A stretch of DNA of 64,000 bases from Acinetobacter sp. S54 (GTDB lineage Bacteria; Pseudomonadota; Gammaproteobacteria; Pseudomonadales; Moraxellaceae), in contig NZ_JACVUI010000008.1 in NCBI RefSeq assembly GCF_016624945.1, positions 38,720-102,719 of the forward strand. The letters are read 5' to 3'. The first letter of the stretch is position 1; each line of letters opens with the position of its first letter. The translations under genes were made by a program, and so were the position numbers. Shown here one piece after another: positions 9,625-19,801 of the stretch. A model generated the notes under the pieces. The model did no database searches and had not been told where the DNA came from. It was given only the letters and a program-made list of their open reading frames with translations.

Positions 9625-9993
9625 ATGATTCAAACCGAAAGTATGCTCGACGTAGCAGACAATAGTGGTGCACGCCGCGTACAATGTATTAAAGTACTAG
9701 GTGGTTCACATCGTCGTTATGCTTCTGTTGGCGACATTATTAAAGTTACTGTTAAAGAAGCAATTCCACGTGGCCGTGTTAAAAAAGGCGACGTAATGAA
9801 TGCTGTTGTGGTACGTACTAAGTTTGGTATTCGTCGTCCAGACGGTTCAGTGATCCGTTTTGATGACAATGCAGCTGTATTGTTAAACAACAATAAAGCT
9901 CCGATTGCCACTCGTATTTTCGGACCAGTGACTCGTGAACTTCGTACTGAACAGTTCATGAAAATCATTTCATTGGCTCCTGAAGTTCTATAA
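9625..9993 (+). CDS. rplN: 50S ribosomal protein L14
   Basis: 122 residues, the standard length. L14 is at the subunit interface and is the target of the silencing factor RsfS. The signatures [19 protein letters not shown] and GVxxRDG-like [19 protein letters not shown] are present. It is the first gene of the spc unit and is preceded by GGAGTAGGGCA. Confidence 0.97.
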   Translation: MIQTESMLDVADNSGARRVQCIKVLGGSHRRYASVGDIIKVTVKEAIPRGRVKKGDVMNAVVVRTKFGIRRPDGSVIRFDDNAAVLLNNNKAPIATRIFGPVTRELRTEQFMKIISLAPEVL

Positions 9994-10002
9994 GAGGCAA
10001 TC

Positions 10003-10323
10003 ATGGCTAAGATTAAAAAAGGCGATCAGGTTATCGTGATCGCAGGTAAAGAAAAAGGCAAACAGGGTAGTGTTCTGTCTGTTTCTGAAGACCGTGTTAA
10101 GGTTGAAGGCCTTAACCTAGTGAAGAAGCATCAAAAGCCGAATCGTGTAACTGGCGCTGAAGGCGGTATTGTTACTCAAGAAGCTTCGCTTCATATCTCA
10201 AACGTGGCAATTTTAAATGCTACAACCCAAAAGGCTGATCGTGTTGGTTACCAGATTGACGAAAATGGCGTGAAAACTCGCGTTTATAAGTCAAACGGTG
10301 AATCAGTGGCGACAGCGAAGTAA
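10003..10323 (+). CDS. rplX: 50S ribosomal protein L24
   Basis: 106 residues with an N-terminal KOW motif (KKGDQVIVIAGKEKGKQGSV). L24 is an assembly initiator on 23S rRNA domain I. It starts 9 bp after rplN, with GAGGCAATC as Shine-Dalgarno. Confidence 0.96.
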   Translation: MAKIKKGDQVIVIAGKEKGKQGSVLSVSEDRVKVEGLNLVKKHQKPNRVTGAEGGIVTQEASLHISNVAILNATTQKADRVGYQIDENGVKTRVYKSNGESVATAK

Positions 10324-10338
10324 TAGGTTGATACGGCA

Positions 10339-10875
10339 ATGGCCAGACTTAAAACACGTTACAATGAAGAACTTAAAGCTAAGTTACAACAGGACCTTAG
10401 CATTAAGAATGTAATGGAGATTCCTCGCATTACAAAAATCACCCTAAACATGGGTGTAGGCGCAGCCGCAACTGATAAGAAATTATTGGATGGTGCTGTT
10501 GCTGATATGACTTTAATTGCTGGTCAAAAACCAGTAGTTACGCTTGCACGTAAATCAATCGCAGGTTTCAAAATCCGTGATGGTTGGCCAATTGGTTGTA
10601 AAGTAACCTTGCGTGGCGAACAAATGTACGAATTCTTGGACCGTTTGATCTCAATCGCAATTCCTCGTATCCGTGACTTCCGTGGTTTTTCTTCAAAATC
10701 ATTTGATGGTCGTGGTAACTACTCGATGGGTTTAAAAGAGCAAATCGTTTTCCCTGAAATCGATTTTGACAAGATTGATCGTATTCGTGGTATGGATATT
10801 ACTATCACTACTACTGCTCGCACCGATGACGAAGGCCGTGCGCTTATGCGTGCATTCGGCTTCCCGTTCAAATAA
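10339..10875 (+). CDS. rplE: 50S ribosomal protein L5
   Basis: 178 residues, the usual bacterial length. L5 binds 5S rRNA in the central protuberance and contacts P-site tRNA. The [30 protein letters not shown] and [15 protein letters not shown] segments are all canonical. Confidence 0.97.
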   Translation: MARLKTRYNEELKAKLQQDLSIKNVMEIPRITKITLNMGVGAAATDKKLLDGAVADMTLIAGQKPVVTLARKSIAGFKIRDGWPIGCKVTLRGEQMYEFLDRLISIAIPRIRDFRGFSSKSFDGRGNYSMGLKEQIVFPEIDFDKIDRIRGMDITITTTARTDDEGRALMRAFGFPFK

Positions 10876-10884
10876 GAGGTCGAT

Positions 10885-11190
10885 ATGGCTAAGAAAAGTA
10901 TGATTAATCGCGAGTTGAAACGCGAACAAACTGTTGCTAAATACGCTGCAAAACGCGCTGAATTAAAAGCGATTATTGCAAACGTAAATGCAAGCGATGA
11001 AGAGCGTTTCCAAGCGACATTAAAGTTACAGGCATTGCCACGTAACGCATCTCCAGTACGTCTTCGTAACCGTTGTGGTTTAACAGGTCGTCCTCATGGT
11101 TACTTCCGTAAGTTCGGTTTAAGCCGTAACAAATTACGTGACACAGTAATGCAGGGTGATGTGCCTGGCGTTGTTAAGGCAAGCTGGTAA
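10885..11190 (+). CDS. rpsN: 30S ribosomal protein S14, zinc-free form
   Basis: 101 residues. It has the long form without the CxxC pairs of zinc-binding S14, so it is the C-minus paralogue typical of gammaproteobacteria. The C-terminal [23 protein letters not shown] signature is intact. It starts 9 bp after rplE. Confidence 0.96.
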   Translation: MAKKSMINRELKREQTVAKYAAKRAELKAIIANVNASDEERFQATLKLQALPRNASPVRLRNRCGLTGRPHGYFRKFGLSRNKLRDTVMQGDVPGVVKASW

Positions 11191-11201
11191 GGAGCAACTA
11201 A

Positions 11202-11597
11202 ATGAGTATGCAAGATACCGTTGCCGACATGCTAACACGTGTTCGTAACGCACAAATGGCAAAGAAACAATCTGTTTCTATGCCGTCTTCTAAGTTGAAA
11301 GTTGCGATTGCCAACGTTCTTCAACAAGAAGGTTATATTTCAAACGTAGAAGTCGCTCAAGAAGAAGCAAAAGCTACTTTGACGATTACGTTAAAATATT
11401 TTGAAGGCAAACCAGTTATTGAAACTGTGAAACGTGTAAGCCGTCCAGGCCTGCGCCAATATCGCGGTAAAGATAAACTTCCGAGCGTTAAGCAAGGTTT
11501 AGGTATTGCAATTGTTTCTACAAGCAAAGGCATCATGACTGATCGCGCTGCACGTGCTGCGGGCGTTGGTGGTGAAGTTATTGCTTTTGTTTCTTAA
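11202..11597 (+). CDS. rpsH: 30S ribosomal protein S8
   Basis: 131 residues. S8 is a primary binder of 16S rRNA helix 21. In E. coli it represses the spc operon by binding near the rplE start. The [18 protein letters not shown] start and the [22 protein letters not shown]-terminal signature are present. Confidence 0.97.
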   Translation: MSMQDTVADMLTRVRNAQMAKKQSVSMPSSKLKVAIANVLQQEGYISNVEVAQEEAKATLTITLKYFEGKPVIETVKRVSRPGLRQYRGKDKLPSVKQGLGIAIVSTSKGIMTDRAARAAGVGGEVIAFVS

Positions 11598-11610
11598 TAG
11601 GTGATTCCTC

Positions 11611-12144
11611 ATGTCTCGTGTGGCTAAAGCCCCAGTAACTGTCCCTAACGGTGTAACAGTTACTCAGAACGGCCGGCAGGTCGAAGTGAAAGGCACTAAA
11701 GGTACATTGTCTTTCAACCTGCATGCGCTGGTCGAGCTAAAACAGGAAGAAGGTAAACTTCAACTAGCTCCAACTAAAGAGTCGAAAGACGCTTGGATGC
11801 AAGCTGGTACTGCTCGCGCTGTGCTTAACAACCTTGTAAAAGGTGTAAGCGAAGGCTTCGAACGTAAGTTGCAACTTATTGGTGTTGGTTATAAAGCTGC
11901 GGTTAAAGGTACAATTGTGAACCTTAACCTTGGTTTTTCTCACCCAATCGATTACAACCTTCCTGAAGGCGTAACTGCTGAAACTCCAACTGCGACTGAA
12001 ATTATTTTGAAGTCAGCAGACAAGCAGTTACTTGGTCAAGTTGCTTCTGAAATCCGTGGTTATCGTCCACCAGAGCCTTATAAAGGTAAAGGTGTTCGTT
12101 ATTCGGACGAAGTTGTTCTTCGTAAAGAAGCTAAGAAGAAATAA
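11611..12144 (+). CDS. rplF: 50S ribosomal protein L6
   Basis: 177 residues with two homologous L6 domains. L6 lies near the factor-binding stalk base. The signature [11 protein letters not shown] near the C-terminus is intact. Standard length and spacing. Confidence 0.97.
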   Translation: MSRVAKAPVTVPNGVTVTQNGRQVEVKGTKGTLSFNLHALVELKQEEGKLQLAPTKESKDAWMQAGTARAVLNNLVKGVSEGFERKLQLIGVGYKAAVKGTIVNLNLGFSHPIDYNLPEGVTAETPTATEIILKSADKQLLGQVASEIRGYRPPEPYKGKGVRYSDEVVLRKEAKKK

Positions 12145-12158
12145 GGCGCGAGATTCTT

Positions 12159-12509
12159 ATGAACGAAAAGAAACAATCCCGTTTGCGTCGTGCGAAAAGC
12201 ACACGCTTGCACATTCGTGCATTGGGTGCGACTCGCTTGTGTGTAAACCGCACTCCGCGTCACATCTATGCTCAAGTAATTTCCGCAGATGGTGGCAAAG
12301 TATTAGCGCAAGCTTCTACTTTGGATGCATCTTTACGTAGCGGTACAACTGGTAACGTAGACGCAGCTACTAAAGTAGGTGCTTTAATCGCAGAACGTGC
12401 AAAAGCTGCTGGTGTAACTAAAGTTGCATTTGACCGTTCTGGTTTTAAATATCATGGTCGTATCAAAGCCTTGGCTGATGCTGCTCGTGAAAACGGCTTG
12501 GAGTTCTAA
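12159..12509 (+). CDS. rplR: 50S ribosomal protein L18
   Basis: 116 residues. L18 binds 5S rRNA with L5. It begins with a basic stretch ([20 protein letters not shown]) and ends with [24 protein letters not shown], the family signature. It starts 14 bp after rplF. Confidence 0.97.
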   Translation: MNEKKQSRLRRAKSTRLHIRALGATRLCVNRTPRHIYAQVISADGGKVLAQASTLDASLRSGTTGNVDAATKVGALIAERAKAAGVTKVAFDRSGFKYHGRIKALADAARENGLEF

Positions 12510-12511
12510 TC

Positions 12512-13009
12512 ATGGCTAAAGTTGAACAAAACGAAGGTCTTGTTGAAAAGCTGGTTGCCGTTGACCGTGTAGCCAAAGTTGTTAAGGGTGGTCGTATCTT
12601 CTCTTTCACAGCATTGACTGTTGTGGGTGATGGTAATGGTCGTGTGGGTTTTGGTCGTGGTAAAGCACGTGAAGTTCCAGCTGCTATTTCTAAAGCACTT
12701 GAGGCTGCGCGTCGCAACATGATTACTGTAGACCTTGCTGGTACTACTTTACAACATCCTGTGAATGCTCGTCATGGTGCAAGTCGTGTATACATGCAAC
12801 CTGCTTCTGAAGGTACTGGCGTAATTGCTGGTGGTGCTATGCGTGCCGTTTTAGAAGCTGCTGGTGTACATAACGTACTTGCTAAATGTTATGGTTCTAC
12901 GAATGCGGCGAACGTTGTAAACGCAACTTTTAAAGGTTTGCGTGATATGACTTCTCCTGAGAAAGTTGCTGCAAAACGTGGTCTTTCAGTAGAACAAATT
13001 CAAGGGTAA
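12512..13009 (+). CDS. rpsE: 30S ribosomal protein S5
   Basis: 165 residues with an N-terminal double-stranded-RNA-binding-like domain ([20 protein letters not shown]) and a C-terminal S5 domain. It affects decoding fidelity and mRNA helicase activity in the 30S body. It starts 2 bp after the rplR stop. Confidence 0.97.
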   Translation: MAKVEQNEGLVEKLVAVDRVAKVVKGGRIFSFTALTVVGDGNGRVGFGRGKAREVPAAISKALEAARRNMITVDLAGTTLQHPVNARHGASRVYMQPASEGTGVIAGGAMRAVLEAAGVHNVLAKCYGSTNAANVVNATFKGLRDMTSPEKVAAKRGLSVEQIQG

Positions 13010-13015
13010 TCAATC

Positions 13016-13192
13016 ATGAAAACGATTAAAGTTACCCAGACTAAATCTGCTTCGCATCGTTTGAAAAATCACAAACTTTGCCTTCAAGGTTTAGGTCTGC
13101 GTCGTATCGGTCATACTGTAGAAGTGCAAGATACGCCTTCTAACCGTGGTATGATCAACAAAGTCTACTATATGGTTACTGTAGAGGAATAA
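13016..13192 (+). CDS. rpmD: 50S ribosomal protein L30
   Basis: 58 residues from ATG 13016 to TAA 13192, beginning [20 protein letters not shown]. The frame is too short for simple ORF filters but sits exactly where rpmD belongs, 6 bp after rpsE and 3 bp before rplO. The [20 protein letters not shown] segment is the L30 signature. Confidence 0.96.
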   Translation: MKTIKVTQTKSASHRLKNHKLCLQGLGLRRIGHTVEVQDTPSNRGMINKVYYMVTVEE

Positions 13193-13195
13193 GCC

Positions 13196-13636
13196 ATGAC
13201 TCTGCGTTTAAATGAACTTTCACCTGCTGAAGGTGCAAAGCGTGAACATCGTCGCTTGGGTCGTGGTATCGGTTCTGGTGTCGGTAAAACTGGTGGCCGT
13301 GGTGTTAAAGGTCAAAAATCACGTAAAAGTGGTGGCGTTCGCCCAGGCTTTGAAGGTGGTCAAACAGCAATTTATCGTCGTTTGCCTAAATTCGGTTTCA
13401 CTAGCCAAATCGCATTGAAAACTGCGGAAGTACGCTTGTCTGAACTTGCTAAAGTTGAAGGTGATATTGTTTCACTAGAAACTTTGAAAGCTGCGAACGT
13501 TGTTCGTCGTGATCAGGTTCGTGCACGTGTTGTTCTTTCTGGTGAAGTAACTCGCGCGTTTACAGTGCAAGGTGTTGCTTTGACTAAAGGCGCTAAAGCT
13601 GCGATTGAAGCAGCTGGCGGTAAAGTCGAGGAGTAA
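13196..13636 (+). CDS. rplO: 50S ribosomal protein L15
   Basis: 146 residues. The Gly/Arg/Lys-rich N-terminal extension (about 18-55, [20 protein letters not shown]) penetrates the large subunit, and a globular C-terminal half follows. L15 is a late-assembly protein. In E. coli a hydroxylase acts on the related L27 and L16, not on this protein. Confidence 0.96.
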   Translation: MTLRLNELSPAEGAKREHRRLGRGIGSGVGKTGGRGVKGQKSRKSGGVRPGFEGGQTAIYRRLPKFGFTSQIALKTAEVRLSELAKVEGDIVSLETLKAANVVRRDQVRARVVLSGEVTRAFTVQGVALTKGAKAAIEAAGGKVEE

Positions 13637-13642
13637 TACCGA

Positions 13643-15001
13643 GTGGCTATGTCTCCTAGTTCTTCAGGTCATGTGAACATGATGAAAGGACAACCATTTC
13701 ATGTGAAATATCGTGAAATTATTCGCCGATTAATGTTCTTGGTTGGTGCATTGTTGGTCTTTCGACTAGGAGCGCATATTCCGTTGCCGGGTATTGATAA
13801 TGTAGCGCTAGCCCGTTTTTTTAAAGCCAATGAAGGAACCTTCTTGGGTTTATTTAATATGTTCTCTGGCGGTGCATTAGAACGTATGTCAATTCTGGCT
13901 TTGGGTATTATGCCGTACATTTCTGCATCGATTATCGTGCAGTTGATGTCAACGGTTGTTCCTTCGCTAGAAGCTTTGAAGAAAGAAGGCGAGCAGGGCA
14001 AACGTAAAATCAATCAATATACACGTTATGGCACCTTGTTCCTTGCTTTAGTGCAGGGTGTAGGGATGTGTGCAGGCTTGATTAGTCAGGGTATTACTTT
14101 GACTTCAGGCTTGGCATTTTATGTTCCAGCGGTGGCTTCATTGGTCGCTGGGACTATGTTTTTGATGTGGCTGGGAGAACAAATTACTGAACGTGGTATC
14201 GGTAATGGAATCTCTATGATTATTTTTGCAGGAATTGTCGCTGGATTGCCAAATCAGGTTATTCAGGGGTTTACTTCTGTACAAAATGGTCAGGGCAGCT
14301 TAATTGGAATGGCTGTATTCGCTTTATTATCACTTGCGGTACTTGCTGCGATTGTTTTTATTGAGAAAGCACAGCGTCGAATTCCAGTTAACTATGCACA
14401 AAAACAACAAGGCCGTCGTGTATTTACTGCACAGCAAACACATTTGCCATTAAAAATTAATATGGCAGGTGTAATTCCAGCAATTTTTGCTAGCTCACTG
14501 TTATTATTTCCAGCGAGTTTAGGCCAATGGCTGGGAAGCGCTGATCCAAATGCAGGAATTGTAAAACGTGCACTGCAAGATTTGGCACTCGTGCTATCGC
14601 CTGGACAGCCGTTGTATCTCATGCTTTTTGGTACGTTAATTATCTTTTTCTGTTATTTCTATACGGCACTGGTGTTTAGCCCAAAAGAAGTATCAGAGAA
14701 CTTAAAACGTAGCGGTGCATATGTACCTGGTATACGCCCAGGTGAGCAAACGGCTCGTTATTTGGATCATATTCTTAATCGTTTGACTTTTATCGGCGCG
14801 ATTTATATTACTGTTGTGTGTTTAATGCCAATGATTCTGCAAAGTTCATTTGGAATTCCATTTCACCTCGGTGGTACATCGTTGTTAATTGTTGTCGTTG
14901 TTGTGATGGACTTTATGGCGCAGCTTCAAGCTCACCTAACTTCACATCAATATGACAATCAAACGTTAATGAGAAAAACGACTGCTCATCCTAAGGGATA
15001 A
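13643..15001 (+). CDS. secY: Preprotein translocase subunit SecY
   Basis: 452 residues and ten predicted membrane segments, forming the SecYEG protein-conducting channel. The first conserved segment is [13 protein letters not shown], and the cytoplasmic loop [20 protein letters not shown] is canonical. Two starts are possible: GTG 13643, about 9 nt from GAGGAG at 13628-13633, or ATG 13649. The GTG is better spaced and is used here. It is embedded in the spc operon between rplO and rpmJ, as in other gammaproteobacteria. Confidence 0.97.
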
Positions 15002-15021
15002 GCGCACTTAGAGGTTTCATC

Positions 15022-15138
15022 ATGAAAGTACAAGCTTCTGTAAAGAAAATTTGTGGTAGCTGTAAAGTTATCCGTCGTAATGGGGTTATTCGCGTGATTT
15101 GCAGCGCAGAACCTCGTCATAAGCAGCGTCAAGGTTAA
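15022..15138 (+). CDS. rpmJ: 50S ribosomal protein L36, zinc-binding form
   Basis: 38 residues from ATG 15022 to TAA 15138: [20 protein letters not shown] and onward to HKQRQG. The C11, C14, C27, H33 pattern is the zinc-binding C-plus form. Last gene of the spc unit, 20 bp after secY, with GAGG as Shine-Dalgarno. Confidence 0.96.
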
Positions 15139-15153
15139 TCTGATCAAGACCTG

Positions 15154-15212
15154 TTGATTTCAGTAGGCGAATTAGGTTAATATCCGCCCCTCAAAGTTTT
15201 TTTGTGGGGCGG
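15154..15212 (+). promoter_or_regulatory. Alpha operon promoter candidate overlapping a GC-rich hairpin
   Basis: TTGATT at 15154-15159 and TTAATA at 15177-15182 (17 bp spacer) or TAATAT at 15178-15183 make a plausible promoter for rpsM. Immediately after it, CCGCCCC at 15184-15190 pairs with GGGGCGG at 15206-15212, with extra CAAA/TTTG pairing inside. Read-through RNA from the spc unit could form the full hairpin. RNA starting at about 15189 would lose most of the left arm. Confidence 0.5.
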
Positions 15213-15246
15213 TTGATTTATCTACTGCCTTTTTGGAGAAAAGTGA

Positions 15247-15603
15247 ATGGCTCGTATTGCCGGTGTAAACATTCCGGATAACAAGCATGCTGTTATCTCT
15301 CTCACTTATATTTTTGGTATTGGTCGCCACACATCTAAGAATATCTTAGCTGCTGTAGGTATTGCACCGACAACAAAAATCCGTGAGTTGGATGATGCTC
15401 AGCTTGATGCGATTCGTGCAGAAATTGCCAAGGTTCCGACCGAAGGTGATTTACGTCGCGAAATTTCCATGAACATTAAACGTTTAATGGATTTAGGCTG
15501 CTACCGCGGTCTTCGTCATCGTCGCAGCTTGCCTGTCCGTGGACAACGCACCAAAACTAACGCACGTACCCGTAAAGGTCCGCGCAAACCGATTAAAAAG
15601 TAA
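15247..15603 (+). CDS. rpsM: 30S ribosomal protein S13
   Basis: 118 residues. S13 forms intersubunit bridges B1a/B1b and contacts the P-site tRNA through its basic tail. [13 protein letters not shown] and [20 protein letters not shown] are canonical. First gene of the alpha unit, preceded by TTTGGAGAAAAGTGA. Confidence 0.97.
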   Translation: MARIAGVNIPDNKHAVISLTYIFGIGRHTSKNILAAVGIAPTTKIRELDDAQLDAIRAEIAKVPTEGDLRREISMNIKRLMDLGCYRGLRHRRSLPVRGQRTKTNARTRKGPRKPIKK

Positions 15604-15622
15604 GATTTCTGGAAGCTAAAAG

Positions 15623-16009
15623 ATGGCTAAAGATACTCGCACACGCAAGAAGGTCACCCGTACCGTCTCTGAAGGTGTTGCACACATTCACGCGTCTTTT
15701 AATAACACCATTGTTACGATTACCGATCGTCAAGGTAATGCATTGGCTTGGGCCACCTCAGGTGGACAAGGCTTCCGTGGTTCACGTAAATCAACTCCGT
15801 TTGCTGCTCAGGTAGCTGCTGAAGTTGCTGGTAAAGCAGCTTTGGATTACGGTTTGAAAAATCTGGACGTCCTTGTAAAAGGTCCTGGTCCTGGTCGTGA
15901 GTCTGCGGTTCGTGCATTAGGCGCAGTGGGTTATAAGATCAACAGCATTACCGATGTGACTCCAATCCCTCACAACGGTTGCCGTCCACCTAAAAAACGT
16001 CGCGTGTAA
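15623..16009 (+). CDS. rpsK: 30S ribosomal protein S11
   Basis: 128 residues. S11 lies in the 30S platform near the E site. The C-terminal signature [16 protein letters not shown] is intact. It starts 19 bp after rpsM and ends 12 bp before rpsD. Confidence 0.97.
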
Positions 16010-16021
16010 GGAGAAACATTC

Positions 16022-16645
16022 ATGGCTCGTTATATTGGTCCAAAATGCAAACTCTCTCGCCGCGAAGGGACAGACCTGCAACTTAAATCTGGCGTTAAAC
16101 CGTTTGACGTCAAAACTAAAAAACATGCTAAAGCGCCTGGTCAACATGGCCAAGCTCGTGGAAAGCAATCTGAGTATTCACTACAATTACGTGAAAAACA
16201 AAAAGTACGTCGTATGTACGGTGTGTTAGAGCGTCAATTTAGTAATTACTATAAAGAAGCTGCTCGTGTAAAGGGTGCAACAGGTGAGAACTTGTTGAAA
16301 TTGCTTGAAAGCCGCCTTGATAACGTAGTTTATCGCATGGGTTTTGGTTCTACACGTGCAGAAGCTCGTCAGCTTGTATCTCACCGTTCTATTACTTTAA
16401 ATGGCCGTCGTGTTAATATTGCGTCTATTCAAGTAAAAGCTGGTGATGTGATTGCAGTGCATGAAGGTGCTAAACAACAATTACGTATCAAAAACGCAAT
16501 TGAATTAGCTTCTCAACGTGGTATTCCTGCTTGGATGGAAGTTGACCATTCTAAGTTTGAAGGTACGTTCAAAGCTGCACCAGATCGTTCTGATCTACCT
16601 GCTGAAATCAACGAAAGCTTGATTGTAGAATTGTATTCTAAATAA
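16022..16645 (+). CDS. rpsD: 30S ribosomal protein S4
   Basis: 207 residues with an S4 RNA-binding domain ([22 protein letters not shown] at about 94-115; the recognisable core is [17 protein letters not shown]). S4 nucleates 30S assembly and in E. coli represses the alpha operon through a leader pseudoknot. No such pseudoknot was proven here. Preceded by GGAGAAACATTC. Confidence 0.97.
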   Translation: MARYIGPKCKLSRREGTDLQLKSGVKPFDVKTKKHAKAPGQHGQARGKQSEYSLQLREKQKVRRMYGVLERQFSNYYKEAARVKGATGENLLKLLESRLDNVVYRMGFGSTRAEARQLVSHRSITLNGRRVNIASIQVKAGDVIAVHEGAKQQLRIKNAIELASQRGIPAWMEVDHSKFEGTFKAAPDRSDLPAEINESLIVELYSK

Positions 16646-16663
16646 TCCTTGAGGTAGCAATAA

Positions 16664-17671
16664 ATGACGCGTACTGCAAACGAGTTTCTAACTCCGCAAG
16701 CGATCAAGGTCGAAGCGGTGAGCGGGACCTCGGCAAAAGTGATTCTGGAACCTTTAGAGCGTGGTTTTGGCCATACTCTAGGTAATGCTTTACGTCGCAT
16801 TCTATTGTCTTCTTTGCCTGGCGCTGCTGTGGTTGAAGTGGAAATAGAAGGCGTCGAGCACGAGTACAGTACTTTAGAAGGCTTGCAGCAGGACATCGTC
16901 GAGCTCTTGCTGAACCTAAAAGGATTGTCTATTAAGCTGTTCGATCAAAATGAAGCATATTTGACATTGGAAAAACAGGGTCCTGGCGATATTACTGCTG
17001 CGGATCTTCGTTTACCTCATAATGTTGAAGTGGTCAACCCAGAGCATTTGATCGGCACATTGAGTGCTTCAGGTTCAATTAAAATGCGCCTGAAAGTTTC
17101 TCAAGGTCGTGGTTATGAAACATCTGACTCACGTTTCCCGGAAGGTGAAACGCGTCCTGTAGGTCGTCTACAGTTGGATGCATCTTATAGCCCGATTAAA
17201 CGTGTTTCTTACACCGTTGAAAATGCGCGTGTAGAACAACGTACTGACCTTGATAAACTGGTCATTGATCTTGAAACCAACGGTACTGTCGACCCTGAAG
17301 AAGCGATTCGCAAAGCGGCAACAATCTTGCAACAACAAATTGCAATTTTTGTTGATCTTCAGAAAGATCAAGCACCTGTGGCTCAGGAACCTCGTGAAGA
17401 AGTTGACCCAATCTTGCTTCGTCCAGTAGATGATCTTGAGCTTACTGTTCGTTCTGCTAACTGTTTGAAAGCAGAAAATATTTACTACATTGGTGATCTT
17501 GTTCAACGTACTGAAGTTGAGTTGTTAAAAACTCCTAACTTGGGTAAAAAATCGTTGACTGAGATTAAAGATGTTTTAGCTTCGAAAGGCTTGCAACTCG
17601 GCATGCGTTTAGAAAACTGGCCACCTGCTAGTTTACGCATGGACGATCGTTTCGCCTATCGTAGCCGTTAA
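16664..17671 (+). CDS. rpoA: DNA-directed RNA polymerase subunit alpha
   Basis: 335 residues. The N-terminal assembly domain (about 1-235) contains [20 protein letters not shown]. The C-terminal domain (about 250-320) contains [21 protein letters not shown] and [21 protein letters not shown], the surface that binds UP elements and activators. Length is close to the usual 329-339 residues. It starts 18 bp after rpsD and is followed 18 bp later by rplQ. Confidence 0.98.
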   Translation: MTRTANEFLTPQAIKVEAVSGTSAKVILEPLERGFGHTLGNALRRILLSSLPGAAVVEVEIEGVEHEYSTLEGLQQDIVELLLNLKGLSIKLFDQNEAYLTLEKQGPGDITAADLRLPHNVEVVNPEHLIGTLSASGSIKMRLKVSQGRGYETSDSRFPEGETRPVGRLQLDASYSPIKRVSYTVENARVEQRTDLDKLVIDLETNGTVDPEEAIRKAATILQQQIAIFVDLQKDQAPVAQEPREEVDPILLRPVDDLELTVRSANCLKAENIYYIGDLVQRTEVELLKTPNLGKKSLTEIKDVLASKGLQLGMRLENWPPASLRMDDRFAYRSR

Positions 17672-17689
17672 TTAAGTAGGACTATCACC

Positions 17690-18067
17690 ATGCGTCATCG
17701 TAATAGTGGTGTGAAATTAGGCCGTACAAGCAGCCATCGTAAAGCGATGTTTCAAAACTTGGCGAATTCTTTGTTTGAACATGAGTTGATCAAAACAACT
17801 GTGCCTAAAGCAAAAGAATTACGTCGTGTTGCTGAGCCTTTAATCACTCTAGCAAAAAACGATACAGTAGCAAACCGTCGTTTGGCGTTTGCTCGTACTC
17901 GTTCAGCTGCAACTGTAGGTAAATTATTTACCGTACTTGGCCCTCGTTACAAAGAACGTAACGGCGGTTATCTACGTGTTCTTAAAGCGGGCTTCCGTGC
18001 TGGTGATGCAGCGCCAATGGCTTACGTTGAACTCGTAGACCGCGAAGTAAATACTTCAGCAGAATAA
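17690..18067 (+). CDS. rplQ: 50S ribosomal protein L17
   Basis: 125 residues, [20 protein letters not shown] at the start and [22 protein letters not shown] near the end. Last gene of the 28-gene ribosomal cluster, followed 13 bp later by a strong terminator. Confidence 0.97.
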   Translation: MRHRNSGVKLGRTSSHRKAMFQNLANSLFEHELIKTTVPKAKELRRVAEPLITLAKNDTVANRRLAFARTRSAATVGKLFTVLGPRYKERNGGYLRVLKAGFRAGDAAPMAYVELVDREVNTSAE

Positions 18068-18080
18068 TATATTTATTCAA

Positions 18081-18111
18081 AAAAAGATCGGTTTTATACC
18101 GATCTTTTTTT
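18081..18111 (+). terminator. Rho-independent terminator of the ribosomal protein superoperon
   Basis: AAAAAGATCGG at 18081-18091 pairs with CCGATCTTTTT at 18099-18109 around a 7 nt loop, followed by more T residues. Confidence 0.9.
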
Positions 18112-18167
18112 ATGCTTTTTTAAAAGTTGTCCCCAAGTGATAAAAAAAAGCGACAAATGACGTAAAC

Positions 18168-18187
18168 TTGACATTGCACATTGTCAA
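18168..18187. promoter_or_regulatory. Inverted repeat upstream of almA
   Basis: TTGACA at 18168-18173 and TGTCAA at 18182-18187 form a 6-8-6 inverted repeat about 50 bp before the almA start. TTGACA could also be a -35 box, but the next TAATAA (18198-18203) is too distant. A promoter using TTGCAC at 18174-18179 with TTTAAT at 18196-18201 is possible but poor. The repeat could be a repressor operator; no dedicated regulator gene is adjacent. Confidence 0.4.
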
Positions 18188-18235
18188 ATTTGTGCTTTAA
18201 TAAAATGGAATTCTTCGCAAGGTTATAAAAAAAAC

Positions 18236-19732
18236 ATGGAAAAGCTAGTTGATGTATTGATTGTAGGTGCAGGTATTTCTGGTATTGGAATTGCAGCGCA
18301 TCTTTCAAAAAACTCTCCGCAACGTCAATTTGAAATCATTGAACGTCGTGAAAGTATTGGTGGAACTTGGGATTTATTTCGTTATCCTGGTATTCGTTCT
18401 GATTCGGATATGTCGACTTTTGGTTTTAACTTTAAACCGTGGCGTAGTGCGAATGTTCTTGCTGCTGGCCCAGCAATTAAAGGGTATTTAAATGAAGTTG
18501 TTGACGAGTTTGGACTAAAAAAGAAAATTCATTTTAAGCATCGTGTGCTTGCTGCAAACTATGATACTGCCCAGAAAAAATGGGTGGTAGAAATTGAAGA
18601 TGCTAACCAGAAAAAGCAGACTTGGATTGCAAACTTTGTGGTTGGATGCACGGGTTATTATAATTATGATCAGGGCTTTGAACCAGAATTTCCAAATAGA
18701 GACGCTTTTAAAGGCCAATTTATTCATCCGCAACACTGGCCTGAAAATCTAGATTATACAGGTAAGAAAGTGGTGATTATTGGTAGTGGTGCGACAGCTA
18801 TTACTCTTGTTCCTGCAATGGCGAAAGGTGGGGCAGGTCATGTCACGATGCTGCAACGATCACCAACTTATATCGCTTCTATCCCTTCAATCGATTTTGT
18901 ATATGACAAAATGCGTAAGCTCTTGCCAGAAGATGTGGCCTATAAGCTGACACGTGCGCGTAATATTGGTGTGCAACGTGGTATTTATGCGTTATCTCAG
19001 AAGCAACCTCAGTTAGTACGCAAGCTACTTTTAAAATCTATTGAAATGCAGCTTAAGGGTAAAGTTGATATGAAACACTTTACACCAAGCTATAACCCTT
19101 GGGATCAACGTTTATGCGTAGTACCTGATGGCGATTTATTTAAAATTTTACGATCTGGCAAAGCCAGCGTAGAAACGGATCAGATTGAGAAATTCACTGA
19201 AACAGGTATCCAGCTGAAATCAGGTAAACACCTTGAAGCAGATATTATTGTGTCTGCAACAGGTTTGGAAATACAAATTCTCGGTGGTATTAAAGGCACA
19301 ATCGATGGTCAGCCTTTAGATACTTCAAAGTCAATGCTTTATCAGGGGGTAATGGTCAGTGATGTGCCCAATATGGCGATGATTATTGGTTATATTAATG
19401 CATCATGGACGCTCAAAGTTGATGTAGCAGCAGATTATATTTGTCGTTTACTAAATTATATGGATAAAAATGGCTATGATGAAGTGATTCCAGAAGGGGA
19501 TCAAACTGAATTAATGGATGATACTGTGATGGGAAGTCTGACATCTGGCTATATCGCCCGTGCAGCAAATGTGATGCCAAAACAGGGTAAACACGCACCA
19601 TGGAAAGTAACCAATAACTATCTGGCAGATCGAAAGGCACTCAAAAATGCGCGGTTTGATGATGGTGTTTTAAAGTTTCATAAGGTTGATACCAGTGCTG
19701 CGCCTAAATCCAAGCCAAAATTGGTTTCCTAA
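18236..19732 (+). CDS. almA: Flavin-binding monooxygenase AlmA, long-chain alkane hydroxylase
   Basis: 498 residues, matching from end to end my recollection of AlmA of Acinetobacter, a protein implicated in oxidation of very long n-alkanes. The FAD motif GAGISG is at 11-16. The FMO/Baeyer-Villiger fingerprint F-x-G-x3-H-x3-W is at 158-168 (FKGQFIHPQHW). The NADPH motif GSGATA is at about 183-188. It ends KPKLVS, as in known AlmA proteins. It is a single-gene unit between two terminators, next to a convergent acyl-CoA dehydrogenase that could act later in alkane-derived fatty acid breakdown. The exact substrate range is inferred. Confidence 0.9.
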   Translation: MEKLVDVLIVGAGISGIGIAAHLSKNSPQRQFEIIERRESIGGTWDLFRYPGIRSDSDMSTFGFNFKPWRSANVLAAGPAIKGYLNEVVDEFGLKKKIHFKHRVLAANYDTAQKKWVVEIEDANQKKQTWIANFVVGCTGYYNYDQGFEPEFPNRDAFKGQFIHPQHWPENLDYTGKKVVIIGSGATAITLVPAMAKGGAGHVTMLQRSPTYIASIPSIDFVYDKMRKLLPEDVAYKLTRARNIGVQRGIYALSQKQPQLVRKLLLKSIEMQLKGKVDMKHFTPSYNPWDQRLCVVPDGDLFKILRSGKASVETDQIEKFTETGIQLKSGKHLEADIIVSATGLEIQILGGIKGTIDGQPLDTSKSMLYQGVMVSDVPNMAMIIGYINASWTLKVDVAADYICRLLNYMDKNGYDEVIPEGDQTELMDDTVMGSLTSGYIARAANVMPKQGKHAPWKVTNNYLADRKALKNARFDDGVLKFHKVDTSAAPKSKPKLVS

Positions 19733-19751
19733 TCCATAGCGTATGAATAGC

Positions 19752-19780
19752 AAAAGGAGCTTTATTTAAAGCTCCTTTTT
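19752..19780. terminator. Bidirectional terminator between almA and acyl-CoA dehydrogenase
   Basis: AAAAGGAGCTTT at 19752-19763 pairs with AAAGCTCCTTTT at 19768-19779 around ATTT, with T-rich flanks on both strands. It separates two convergent genes. Confidence 0.88.
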
Positions 19781-19801
19781 GTTTAGTTAAGAATGAGTAA
19801 T

